40,103 nucleotides of DNA from Lachnoclostridium sp. UBA903 (GCA_002294045.1 DBEP01000089.1:663-40765); one strand, 5' to 3'; positions 7,882-15,998 are shown, numbered from the stretch's first letter. Numbers and translations: made by a program. Notes: generated by a model not told the origin, from the letters alone.

Positions 7882-8340
7882 TTATTTCAGCTTTTTATAA
7901 GTATTCCAGCTGATAGGAAGATGACCTGCGGTTAATAAAATAGCTGCAATACCAAAGATATAAGATTTTATCCATACCGACAAAAACAGAAAATAGAGCA
8001 CAGGAAATACGGCCATAGGTATGGGGATAAATCCTAAAGGAGCAAATGCCAGAGAAAACCGCCTTTTACCCGCAAAATACCGTATCCAGCCAATATAGTA
8101 TACCGCAACACATACAATCATCAATGCCGTCGCCAGGTTAAAGGGTTCTTCCGCAATATCCCGCCCGAAAACCAATGGCAGCAAAAAGCAGAATATTCTT
8201 CCTATGTTTTCTATGATTGTTAGTATTATCGGTTCCTTAGGCAAATTTTCCGGCATTTCAGTTGGTTTAAAAAGGAAAAAAAATATATTGGGCAGCAATA
8301 TAACTGCCGAAACCATCAGACCATATATATGAAAACCCAT
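7882..8340 (-). CDS. Hypothetical multi-spanning membrane protein
   Basis: I do not recognise this 152-residue protein. It is strongly hydrophobic with about five likely membrane segments (roughly residues 5-24, 42-60, 70-88, 100-125 and 127-143) and short charged loops such as FAGKRRF. There is no signal peptide cleavage site and no catalytic motif. AAGGAAG lies before the ATG. Upstream in the same direction is a complete T-box leader whose terminator ends about 220 bp before this start, so the gene could respond to amino-acid supply. If so, an amino-acid-related transport or sensing role is possible. That is inference from position only. Confidence 0.7.
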   Translation of the reverse strand: MGFHIYGLMVSAVILLPNIFFFLFKPTEMPENLPKEPIILTIIENIGRIFCFLLPLVFGRDIAEEPFNLATALMIVCVAVYYIGWIRYFAGKRRFSLAFAPLGFIPIPMAVFPVLYFLFLSVWIKSYIFGIAAILLTAGHLPISWNTYKKLK

Positions 8341-8515
8341 ACCAGCTTCCTTTCTTCTGTATTATAGAGCATCACCGCCGTTTATTCGGTTAAATGATAT
8401 TCATTTAATAACAGTATACAAGTATTATCGGCGGCGGCAAACACATAGCATAGCCTGTTAACCGGCTGTATTTATCAGGCAGCAGAAAAATTTCACTTGT
8501 GAACAAGATAGAGTC

Positions 8516-8563
8516 GGGCTTTTTATGCAATAGCACGCAATCTCCTATTGCATAAAAAAGCCC
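8516..8563. repeat. Hairpin repeat family, copy 4, at the T-box terminator
   Basis: GGGCTTTTTATGCAATAG (8516-8533) pairs with CTATTGCATAAAAAAGCCC (8545-8563) around a loop with ACGCAATCTC. The arms carry GCAATAG/CTATTGC where copies 1 and 2 have TTCAATAG/CTATTGAA. It abuts the T-box terminator and shares its T run, so it adds a second strong stem right after the antitermination switch. Confidence 0.75.
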
Positions 8564-8840
8564 CCCCCCTTCCGAATTTGCCTGATTGGCCGTTTCGAAA
8601 GGGACGGGTTATATTCCGCGGTTCCACCCTTGTTGGGGTTTAACGAAATGACAGTTTAGGCAAACCGCTAAAATTCCCATCTTCATTGGATTATAATGAA
8701 ATCAACAGACCGGATTAGGGCCACGCAGAGGCAGGCTTCGGATGCCGTCCAATGAGATGTACTCAGCATATCATCTCTCTCAGAATATCTGGCATCTTAC
8801 TCGTCTTATCCTCGTGTTAATATTAACTATTATTGAATAA
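8560..8840 (-). ncRNA. Stand-alone T-box riboswitch, specifier probably GCC (Ala)
   Basis: The minus strand carries the T-box sequence AGGGTGGAACCGCGG (8616-8630), a Stem I with a GACGAGTAAGATG segment, and a terminator in which CCCTTTCGAA pairs with TTCGGAAGGG. The element closely resembles the thrS leader at 25761-26045. The specifier region reads GAAGCCTGCCTC here and GAAGACTACCTC at thrS, so the Thr codon ACC becomes Ala GCC (8730-8732). T-boxes bind uncharged tRNA and prevent termination. The next gene on this strand is the 152-residue membrane protein, not a tRNA synthetase. Confidence 0.9.
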
Positions 8841-8845
8841 TTTTC

Positions 8846-8873
8846 ATTATAGCATTGTATAATTCTTTGTCAA
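8846..8873 (-). promoter_or_regulatory. Promoter of the stand-alone T-box
   Basis: TTGACA (8868-8873), a 16-bp spacer and TATAAT (8846-8851) lie on the minus strand. The thrS T-box has the same boxes and a nearly identical spacer, so promoter and leader look duplicated as one block. Confidence 0.9.
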
Positions 8874-8893
8874 GAGGCTTTTCTTTATTTTTT

Positions 8894-9046
8894 CTAATCT
8901 GTCTGGAACACTCTATCAATGCCTATCAAGAACCTTCCGCCTCTGCAGGTGTAAGTTAGACTTAATTTATCCGAATACTTAAGAACCGCCGCACGCCGGC
9001 CCTCTTCCTTTACCTTCTTTTGAGTATAATATTTCAGCACTTTCAT
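8894..9046 (-). CDS. Small 50-residue ORF overlapping the ROK gene stop
   Basis: The start ATG overlaps the ROK kinase stop TGA (ATGA, 9043-9046), a layout typical of translational coupling. The reading frame is open for 50 codons and starts MKVLKYYTQKKVKEEGRR. It ends with a segment containing CRGGRFLIGIDRVFQTD. It is basic, has one Cys and no membrane segment. I do not recognise the family. Its stop lies only about 20 bp before the -35 box of the T-box promoter. It could be a real last gene of the sugar operon or a chance frame. The overlap and lack of slack between the neighbouring features favour a gene. Confidence 0.5.
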   Translation of the reverse strand: MKVLKYYTQKKVKEEGRRAAVLKYSDKLSLTYTCRGGRFLIGIDRVFQTD

Positions 9047-10032
9047 CTTAACATCTCCCCGGAAACAGTGCCGTACAGCGGAGCATTGTCGATATCCTCT
9101 GCCTTTTGAATGAATTTCAGCGGGGTTCCGGAAAGGCCCTCCTTAAGGGAAGGAAGAAATAATTCCGCAGATTTTGATATGGCTCCTCCCAGGAACAGGC
9201 ATTCCACTTCATTGTCTCTTATAATGTCATAAAGAATTGCAGCCAGATGTGCTCCTGTCTCTTTAAAAACCCGGACCGCGGCAGCCTCCCCGTTTTTAGC
9301 GGCAATTGCAATATCCAGCACTTCCTCCTTATCCAATCCGGTATAACTGCTGCCGGTTCCGTCATTCCTGTTATCCACCCCTGCATTACTGCTGCCTGCC
9401 CGGGTACTCCCGTTATCTACCCCGGCTTTTCTGCCGGCCATCCTTTCTTCCAGTTCCCTGTACCGTTTTATTATTCCGCGTTTTGAAACATAATCTTCTG
9501 CGGTTCCTTCCTTATACTGCTTTTGGAATATACTGATACCGGGGCCGCCGGAGGGATTTCTTATTACCTTATTATCTTTTGCTATTGCAAAACCCAAACC
9601 GGTACCGAGGATGACCCCGCAGACCGGATTATAATCAGACTTGCTCTGATATATTGCACCTTTTAAAAAAGCTTCCGAATCATGCAGAAAATTTACGGTT
9701 ATCCCCCCTAAGATTTCTTCAAACCAGGGCCGCATTGGTATACCGTAAATGGAAGTATACTTGTGCCGCATTTTGCATATGCCCTCTTTATAATCAAACG
9801 GTCCCGGTATACAGATGCCTATACCTTTTATTGTCATTCCTATAAGGGATGCATACCTGCTCTCCTCCTTTGCTGCCTTTTGGTATGCTTTCTTGATATC
9901 TGCCATATTCCCCATGGAATTTACGGGGATTTTAATAAAACTATTTTTAATCAGGGTGCCCTTTTCCGGGAACAGCGCACCTTTTAGATAGGTTCCCCCT
10001 GCATCAATTGCAAGAAAACAGAGTCTATTCAT
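9043..10032 (-). CDS. ROK-family sugar kinase, atypical
   Basis: ROK proteins phosphorylate sugars such as glucose, fructose, mannose or N-acetylated hexosamines. The phosphate-binding N-terminal motif LAIDAGGTYLKGALF is clear, as are GICIPGPFD and the ATP-site GVILGTGLGFAIA. The usual zinc motif CxCGxxGCxE is missing; the region reads NPSGGPGISIF instead, so specificity may differ or the fold may lack zinc. An in-frame 14-residue repeat (AGVDNGSTRAGSSN and AGVDNRNDGTGSSY) inserts a Gly/Ser/Asn linker between the halves. The ATG at 10032 has AAAGGATGG upstream and overlaps the stop of the isomerase gene by 8 bp. It gives 329 residues. In the operon it would phosphorylate a released sugar. Confidence 0.85.
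   Translation of the reverse strand: MNRLCFLAIDAGGTYLKGALFPEKGTLIKNSFIKIPVNSMGNMADIKKAYQKAAKEESRYASLIGMTIKGIGICIPGPFDYKEGICKMRHKYTSIYGIPMRPWFEEILGGITVNFLHDSEAFLKGAIYQSKSDYNPVCGVILGTGLGFAIAKDNKVIRNPSGGPGISIFQKQYKEGTAEDYVSKRGIIKRYRELEERMAGRKAGVDNGSTRAGSSNAGVDNRNDGTGSSYTGLDKEEVLDIAIAAKNGEAAAVRVFKETGAHLAAILYDIIRDNEVECLFLGGAISKSAELFLPSLKEGLSGTPLKFIQKAEDIDNAPLYGTVSGEMLR
9328..9426 (-). repeat. In-frame 42-bp tandem duplication inside the ROK gene
   Basis: Two 42-bp units (9385-9426 and 9343-9384) and a partial third (9328-9342) encode AGVDNGSTRAGSSN, AGVDNRNDGTGSSY and TGLDK. The units have diverged in sequence but kept frame and length. It is probably a linker that expanded by slippage or unequal recombination. 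Confidence 0.75.
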
Positions 10033-11872
10033 TTTCGAAACCATCCTTTAACAGGGTCTTATGCATCGTCACTACCCCGGCCCCCTCATTCAGTACTTCA
10101 TAGGGGCCGAAGCCTGCAGGTATGATTACCATGTCCAGGTAATCCTGTACAAAAAATTTACCGGGATCCGTTATGGAACGTATCCTGCACCTTTCCCCGT
10201 CTACCAGGGTTAATACATGAAACCGGTCCGTTGTTACATCCGTATACCTGTCAGTGAATACAACATTTCTTAAACTGAAATACAGCAGCTCATGTTCTCC
10301 TACAATATATTCGGTAAAGCCGTCATCCCGCAGTATTTCCGGCTTCTGAATAAAATTTTTGTCAACATAAGCTTCTTTATAATCTCTTCGTAATACCTTA
10401 TCTCCATGGCAGATATGTATGGGACGCAAGTTGCCTTCCAGATCCTTACGCATGTAATCATACATTTTATAAGTATAGGAGCCTATGGTTAAGCTGCCGA
10501 TTTCCAGTATGAGCTGGTTTCTGCCGGAAGCATGTATCGTACCGGCAGGAATCAAAAACTGCATCCCCGGGCGGGAAGCCCTGGAAGCTACATATGCATC
10601 ATAATCAAAGCTCTCACCGTACTTTTCCGCTCTTTTTGTTTTCCCAATAAACTCTTCCACATCCGCCTCCTGCTTAAAGCCGCAGTACGTTCTGGCCTGC
10701 TGGCCGGCAGCAACGATATAATAGCTCTCATCCTGGCGTCCCAGCTCATGATTGTTCTTTTTAACATAAGCTTCATCCGGGTGTACCTGAATGGACATAT
10801 TTCCGCCGGAATGAAAGGTATCGTCATAGTTAAAACGAATGGGGAAATATCCGCCGAATTTTTTATGGGCGTTTCTACCCATTAACTTTTCGCCGACCGT
10901 TTGCACAAAGCAGTAAAACGGGAATTCAAGCTGCATCCCCCCTAAATCCGCAACGATGGAAACCTCCATGGGAATTAAATCAAATACCCAGGCACAGTTT
11001 TTCATTTCCCGGGGTAAATTCCGCAGTTTTTTTACATAGAAGCCGCCCCAGACGCCTTCCAGGTACACCGGCCGGCAGCGCAGGGGATAAGTAACCATAG
11101 CTTCAAATAGTTCCTGCATTTTTGTGACCGGAAGCAACTGCATATTATCCGGCTGATCTCCGGTTACATAATAATCAATCCAATTATGATTTATTAATTT
11201 ACCCCTGTGGGTCATAGCAATCTCAAAATCCACATAATAGCTCCGGCGCAGCATGGAATTTATGGCTGTTCTGTTTTTATCACCGATATTACCGCAGGAA
11301 CCGCTGCGGATGTTTAATATTGTCCTTTTTTGTGTCATATCAATAAAGACTTTTAAATCACAAAATTCACGAAAAGCATCAATCAGTGACGCATTTCCAT
11401 ATAAGATCAATACCTCCCTGCCATTTTTTCTAAAATCTCTCAGCCTCTGATATATCTGATTCTTCTTTTCCTCCGACATCAGGCTTTCATAACCGTCTTC
11501 ATACAATTTCCCATATAAAAGCACCGGGTCTTCTGTCCGGTCTTCCGGAAGATAAGGACGCAGAAGCTCATGCAGCTTATCACTGCTGAGCCATGCCTCC
11601 TCCGTATTTATAACAGTCGCATGAATACCAAAAAGCTGTGCCAGGCGGATGGATACAAGCCCGGAAAATTGCTCAAACGGAGCACTGATGTAACCGTCGA
11701 TTCCCAGGATGCATTTATTATTTTCTGAAATAATAGCAGAGATTCCGGCCGCTATTTTATCCGCCGACTGCAAGGAATTGTTTGTAAAAGTTTCCTTAAG
11801 CTCCTCTTTCACGCGGATATGGTTTACTGCCCTGGGATCGTCGTAGGGATATGGATTAAACATGAAACTCAT
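10025..11872 (-). CDS. Class I mannose-6-phosphate isomerase fused to a degenerate P-loop domain
   Basis: The C-terminal half is a class I phosphomannose isomerase, which interconverts mannose-6-phosphate and fructose-6-phosphate using zinc. The metal-site motifs SIQVHPDEAY and IPAGTIHASG and a downstream LILEIGS are clear. The first roughly 220 residues resemble a uridine-kinase-like P-loop fold. The segment CILGIDGYISAPFEQFSG stands where a GxxxxGK[ST] loop is expected, and the GK is lost, so this half is probably not an active kinase. At 615 residues it is about twice the length of a single-domain isomerase. The ATG at 11872 has AAAGGAA upstream and is better than an earlier GTG at 11899. 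It lies between the isomerase-like gene and the ROK gene. Confidence 0.85.
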   Translation of the reverse strand: MSFMFNPYPYDDPRAVNHIRVKEELKETFTNNSLQSADKIAAGISAIISENNKCILGIDGYISAPFEQFSGLVSIRLAQLFGIHATVINTEEAWLSSDKLHELLRPYLPEDRTEDPVLLYGKLYEDGYESLMSEEKKNQIYQRLRDFRKNGREVLILYGNASLIDAFREFCDLKVFIDMTQKRTILNIRSGSCGNIGDKNRTAINSMLRRSYYVDFEIAMTHRGKLINHNWIDYYVTGDQPDNMQLLPVTKMQELFEAMVTYPLRCRPVYLEGVWGGFYVKKLRNLPREMKNCAWVFDLIPMEVSIVADLGGMQLEFPFYCFVQTVGEKLMGRNAHKKFGGYFPIRFNYDDTFHSGGNMSIQVHPDEAYVKKNNHELGRQDESYYIVAAGQQARTYCGFKQEADVEEFIGKTKRAEKYGESFDYDAYVASRASRPGMQFLIPAGTIHASGRNQLILEIGSLTIGSYTYKMYDYMRKDLEGNLRPIHICHGDKVLRRDYKEAYVDKNFIQKPEILRDDGFTEYIVGEHELLYFSLRNVVFTDRYTDVTTDRFHVLTLVDGERCRIRSITDPGKFFVQDYLDMVIIPAGFGPYEVLNEGAGVVTMHKTLLKDGFENE

Positions 11873-11998
11873 ATATTTACATTCCTTTCTATTGCCCACT
11901 TTTTGAGCTTCTTTTGTGACGGAACAACCTTCTTTTAATCTTCCTTTAATCAGAATAAATTTCCTTGCAGGAATCGCATTTACATTAAGTCAAAGCGG

Positions 11999-13420
11999 TT
12001 AAATACGGTAAAAGTCAAATTCCAATATATGAGCCAGGCTTTCCAGTTCTTTCGTATAGTCTCCTTCTACTACTCCAAAATGCTGTGTTACCCCGATTTT
12101 TATCAGTTTATCAAACAGCTCCCGTACGGTACCTTTTACAGGCCGGAACTGTCCATGGGAGTAAGAAGTGATAAAGTGCTCCGCTGGTAAGGCCTCAAGC
12201 AGACTACAAACCATCTTATACCGTCCGCCGCATTCGGAAATATGCAGCATGGTTTTCATTCCGGCAGGTATGACATACCATGCAAAGGGGGCACCGGCGT
12301 ATTTATATTCCGATTTTGCAAATCTTACGTCCCTGCCTATTTTGGCTTTACCTTCTCCGGTATAATCATTAGGTCCCGCATGTCCGGCTGCAAAGCAGTC
12401 TTTTTCCGTATCAATATAGAAGGGCTCAATAAAATTGACGCATTTTCCGCTTAATAATTTTAATATGTAAACAGCCAGTCCGCCGCCCAAATCCCCTTCC
12501 GGCACTACCGGAATATCACCGCCGGAAGGAGTCGGCAGGAACCCGGGACGAAGTCCTATTTCCGTCAGCAGAACCGTATCCACATCATTTAGTACCACCA
12601 TGGCAGCATCCGCTTTTCTGGCCAGATTTTCAAGTCCCAGAGAAGCCCTTACCGACTCTTTCAACTTATCCATTTCCACGTCGTCAAGCAGTTCGAACCG
12701 TTCCGTCAGCATGTTACAATTTTTATTTACTTCCTTCTCCGTTACCGCCTCAATCTCCTGCTTTAAGGAGAGGACCGACAGGAATCTTAATTCCGGTCCG
12801 ATTTTTGTGAATATCTGATAAGGGTCCAGATAAGTGGACCACATTACTTCATTATAAGAGGCAAGCAAACCAAAGTTAGCATTCCTGAGGTTGGAACGAA
12901 CGGCGGCGGCAGCAAAAAAACTTTTTGTGCTTTCCATTATCTCTGAAAATATCCCGACGGCAGTCTGCATCATGGGTCTTGCAATTCGCGGTATGGAACC
13001 GGAGGCTTCCAGGGTTCCGACCAAACCACCGGCACTTAAAAACTCAACAAAATCATTTTCTGTAAAGGTATCCTGAAAAGGAATTTTCTCCGGCGTGGTA
13101 CAGGCAAACAGAACCGGAACCGGACTCATGTCCCGTAAAAACCGTATCCACAGAAAATCCTCGGCCCAGCTTAAATACAATGCAAAGATACAATCTATCT
13201 TCTCACTTAAAAATGTATTTATTGCGAGGTCCAAATCAGCCCGGTTATATATCTGGCCCGTATAAACCGTATCGCAGAAAGTACTCATATTTTTAATATA
13301 CTCATCTGCTTCTGTTAATTTTCTTTGTTCATAGGAACCCTTTTCCGTATCTGCGCCAAGATTGCGGAATCGCTGTGTTGCAATAAGAAGTATACCTGCC
13401 TTTGCTTTCACTTTGTTCAT
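11999..13420 (-). CDS. L-fucose/L-arabinose isomerase-like protein
   Basis: This 473-residue protein resembles the L-fucose/L-arabinose isomerase superfamily, metal-dependent aldose-ketose isomerases. Family-like segments are PEGDLGGGLAVYILKLLSG, with the Glu and Asp that usually bind manganese, and a later FAAGHAGPNDY containing a conserved-type His. The N-terminal half has the Rossmann-like first domain (AGILLIATQRF). An excellent site, GGAGGTGATTC, precedes the ATG. It follows the lplA gene after a strong hairpin and precedes the mannose-6-phosphate isomerase fusion. It probably isomerises the sugar freed from the imported substrate. The exact sugar cannot be told from the sequence. Confidence 0.78.
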   Translation of the reverse strand: MNKVKAKAGILLIATQRFRNLGADTEKGSYEQRKLTEADEYIKNMSTFCDTVYTGQIYNRADLDLAINTFLSEKIDCIFALYLSWAEDFLWIRFLRDMSPVPVLFACTTPEKIPFQDTFTENDFVEFLSAGGLVGTLEASGSIPRIARPMMQTAVGIFSEIMESTKSFFAAAAVRSNLRNANFGLLASYNEVMWSTYLDPYQIFTKIGPELRFLSVLSLKQEIEAVTEKEVNKNCNMLTERFELLDDVEMDKLKESVRASLGLENLARKADAAMVVLNDVDTVLLTEIGLRPGFLPTPSGGDIPVVPEGDLGGGLAVYILKLLSGKCVNFIEPFYIDTEKDCFAAGHAGPNDYTGEGKAKIGRDVRFAKSEYKYAGAPFAWYVIPAGMKTMLHISECGGRYKMVCSLLEALPAEHFITSYSHGQFRPVKGTVRELFDKLIKIGVTQHFGVVEGDYTKELESLAHILEFDFYRI

Positions 13421-13463
13421 TCTGAATCACCTCCGTTTACGGCAGATGTATTGCTGCTATTTC

Positions 13464-13495
13464 GTTATAGTTCAGCCCTACAGCTGAACTGTAAC
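13464..13495. repeat. Intercistronic hairpin repeat after lplA, copy 1
   Basis: GTTATAGTTCAGC (13464-13476) pairs with GCTGAACTGTAAC (13483-13495) around CCTACA. A second copy with the same core and loop lies at 40008-40045. It starts one base after the lplA stop codon. With no T run it is more likely an mRNA-stabilising or processing hairpin than a terminator, which would allow more binding protein than downstream enzymes. Confidence 0.75.
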
Positions 13496-13496
13496 G

Positions 13497-15011
13497 CTAT
13501 TTCTCATTTTGCTCCCGCCATGCCGCCCCTGCTTCCTCTTCAAATTCCAGTCCGCCTTCCGTATCCCATCTATCCATATATTCGTCATAAACAGCCTGAA
13601 TATCACCGTCTGCCATGAGAATTGCCACATACATTTCCTTTATAATCTGATCCAGGTCCGCGCCATACTTTTGTCTGGTCTCCAGGGTTTTAATAATATA
13701 TACGGACGGCAGCATTTCATCATAAGCCAGCTGGGTCCCTGTTCTGCTCTGTTCATTCATGATACGCAGTTCGCAGTTATTGATTGGCTTCATAAATTCC
13801 GCATAAACAAATCCTCCGTTTGCCCTGTGTGTGGCAGAATCCTTATATTCTCCTATGTATTCATATTCGCCGTTTTCTTCATCCGTCCATTTAAACATGA
13901 CATCTTCAATACCGAGATATAATAATTCATTGCCCTCTTCGGAATTACAGTAATCCGCAACACGGATTGCAGCTTCAATATCTTCACATTCGGCAGAGAT
14001 TAAATATCCTTCATTAACCATAGCATAATTGGGACTGACACCGTGGTCTCCGTAAGGGCCGGTAATGACGGCAAAATCAAAAGTCGGCGGGGGGTTTTCC
14101 GTATACCTGGAAGGCATCCAGTTATTTGTAGGGCCAGCACACTGGAAGTTCATCGCACCTGCCTGCCCGGTCCAAAGCTTGCCGAACATGTCCATCATTG
14201 TAATGGTTGCCCATTCCGGCTCTACCAGGCCGTCTTCTATCAGTTTTTTGATATAGGTCATTGCTTCCAGAAAGTTTTTATGTTTCACCCAGGTTGTTAC
14301 CGTACCGTCTTCCAGTTCAATCAATGCGGGTATTAAATCCGTACCGCACGGAATTCCAAAAGCACCAAAAATAGTATCAAATGTGGTATAAGAACTGTCT
14401 GCGGCTAATCCAAAGGTATCACTCAAGCCGTCTTTATCCGGGTCATCATAAGTGAAAGCATACATAACTTTATAGAAACTGTCCAAATCCGCAGGCATCG
14501 TTAACCCTAAGTTATTCAGCCAGTCGGTCCGTATGTTCATATTATTGCCATATGGAACATTACCTTTTGGAATGAGATATACGCCGTCCTGATTCATAGG
14601 GCTGGTATATATGATATCTTTCACGTTACTCATTATGTTTTTCCCATATTCGTCCAGATAACCGCTGACATCGGCAATCATGCCGGCATCAATATACTCC
14701 TGTGCCTCACTTCCGGAAGCGGTGAAGATATCGGGCAGATCTCCCGATGCTGCCATGGCACTTCTTTTGGTTGGTAAATCTTTTGTAGGAACATAAATAA
14801 TCTCCAAATCGATACCGGTTCTTTTTTCCAGCTCCTGTAATACCATGTTGTCACTTTTTGGTGTATTATCACCGGGAATTAAAATTGATATCTTTCCCTT
14901 GTTCCCGCCGGATTCATTACCGGCTTCTTTTACCTTCCCTCCGCTCTGACCGCAGGCAGTCAGAGTGAACAACATAGCTGCAACCATAAACAGACTGAGT
15001 GTTTTTTTCAT
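13497..15011 (-). CDS. LplA-type sugar-binding lipoprotein
   Basis: This 504-residue solute-binding lipoprotein is of the LplA/YtcQ type and is the extracellular receptor for the permeases encoded just upstream. The signal peptide has lipobox LTAC with Cys at residue 20, then a Gly/Ser/Asn linker and a two-lobed binding fold. The start at 15011 has GGAAGGAG 7 nt upstream; an earlier in-frame ATG (15062) would add 17 residues and spoil the signal peptide. Long LplA-type proteins often bind oligosaccharides. The gene is third in the order lplB-lplC-lplA and is followed by a strong hairpin that may keep its message stable. Confidence 0.9.
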   Translation of the reverse strand: MKKTLSLFMVAAMLFTLTACGQSGGKVKEAGNESGGNKGKISILIPGDNTPKSDNMVLQELEKRTGIDLEIIYVPTKDLPTKRSAMAASGDLPDIFTASGSEAQEYIDAGMIADVSGYLDEYGKNIMSNVKDIIYTSPMNQDGVYLIPKGNVPYGNNMNIRTDWLNNLGLTMPADLDSFYKVMYAFTYDDPDKDGLSDTFGLAADSSYTTFDTIFGAFGIPCGTDLIPALIELEDGTVTTWVKHKNFLEAMTYIKKLIEDGLVEPEWATITMMDMFGKLWTGQAGAMNFQCAGPTNNWMPSRYTENPPPTFDFAVITGPYGDHGVSPNYAMVNEGYLISAECEDIEAAIRVADYCNSEEGNELLYLGIEDVMFKWTDEENGEYEYIGEYKDSATHRANGGFVYAEFMKPINNCELRIMNEQSRTGTQLAYDEMLPSVYIIKTLETRQKYGADLDQIIKEMYVAILMADGDIQAVYDEYMDRWDTEGGLEFEEEAGAAWREQNEK

Positions 15012-15070
15012 TTCTTTGCTCCTTCCATATTTTATTGTGACGATTCGCCACAACGGTTTCATGAACCGTT

Positions 15071-15982
15071 TTATCCTTTCACCGATCCTACCAAGACACC
15101 TTTTGTATAGTATTTTTGTAAAAACGGGTAAACGATCAGAACAGGTATAACAGAGACTGCAATAACCGTCATCTTCATGGTATCTTCCGTCAGTGCGGCC
15201 GCCGTACTAAGGTTGTTTAAATCTCCGAGAGCCCCTTTGCCGCCGGCCGCACTGATGAGCTGTCTTAAATATACTTGGAGTAATTGCATTTTCGTTGTGT
15301 TTACATATAGAATACCGTCCATATAAGAGTTCCAGTTTTCAATTCCGTAAAACATGGTAACGGCCGCTAGGGCAGGCTTGGACAATGGCAGTATAATCTT
15401 TAAAAATATCTGAACCGAATTTGCACCGTCCAAAAAAGCACTTTCCTCTAAGGAACGGGGCAAGGAACCAAAATAGTTCCGTAAAATAAACATATTATAG
15501 GCGCTCATTGCACCGGGTAATATGTACACCAGATAGTTATCAATTAATCCCAAATTCTTTATCAGCAGATAAGTGGGAATCATACCCCCGTTAAACAGCA
15601 TTGTAAAAAAAATCATCATGGAAAAAAAGCTGCGTCCTTTAAACCTGTGAAGAGATAAGGGATATGCGGTCATTGCGCTGATAATAACGCTAAGTGCCGT
15701 TCCGAATATGGTTTTCATTCCGGTATTTCCAAAAGCAATAAATATCTGCTCCGTACTGAACAAAAGCTTATAGGAAAGTAAACTGAAATGCCTTGGATAC
15801 AGGAATATGCCTCCGCCCATGGATGCCCTGGAATCCGAAAAGGAATACATCAGTACATGCCAGAACGGATATATTGTCATTATTACTATGACTGCTAATA
15901 CCAATCCGATTCCATAGCCCGATATTCTATCACCGATACCTTGCTTTTTCTTCCAAAACTTTTGATGTTTTTTCCTCCGCAT
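15071..15982 (-). CDS. Sugar ABC transporter permease, LplC type
   Basis: This is an inner-membrane permease of the carbohydrate uptake-1 type, about 303 residues. It has six predicted membrane segments, beginning at GLVLAVIVIMTIYPFWHV. The conserved EAA loop, ESAFLDGANSVQIFLKIILPLSKP, contacts the ATPase. No ATPase gene is in the locus, as is usual for this subfamily, which shares an MsmX-type ATPase. The ATG at 15982 sits 16 bp after the lplB stop. An earlier ATG at 16036 would overlap lplB by 38 bp and is less likely. The C-terminus KGVLVGSVKG is typical of the family. Confidence 0.92.
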   Translation of the reverse strand: MRRKKHQKFWKKKQGIGDRISGYGIGLVLAVIVIMTIYPFWHVLMYSFSDSRASMGGGIFLYPRHFSLLSYKLLFSTEQIFIAFGNTGMKTIFGTALSVIISAMTAYPLSLHRFKGRSFFSMMIFFTMLFNGGMIPTYLLIKNLGLIDNYLVYILPGAMSAYNMFILRNYFGSLPRSLEESAFLDGANSVQIFLKIILPLSKPALAAVTMFYGIENWNSYMDGILYVNTTKMQLLQVYLRQLISAAGGKGALGDLNNLSTAAALTEDTMKMTVIAVSVIPVLIVYPFLQKYYTKGVLVGSVKG

Positions 15983-15998
15983 ACCTTTCTCCATTTCC

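Noticed and set aside
9247..9536. Plus-strand ORFs opposite the ROK gene
   Set aside because: Cys/Pro-rich translations in the shadow of a clear gene, with no ribosome binding site.
12000..13420. Possible frameshift or decay in the isomerase-like gene
   Set aside because: The frame is intact over 473 codons with an excellent ribosome binding site and family-like motifs to the end.
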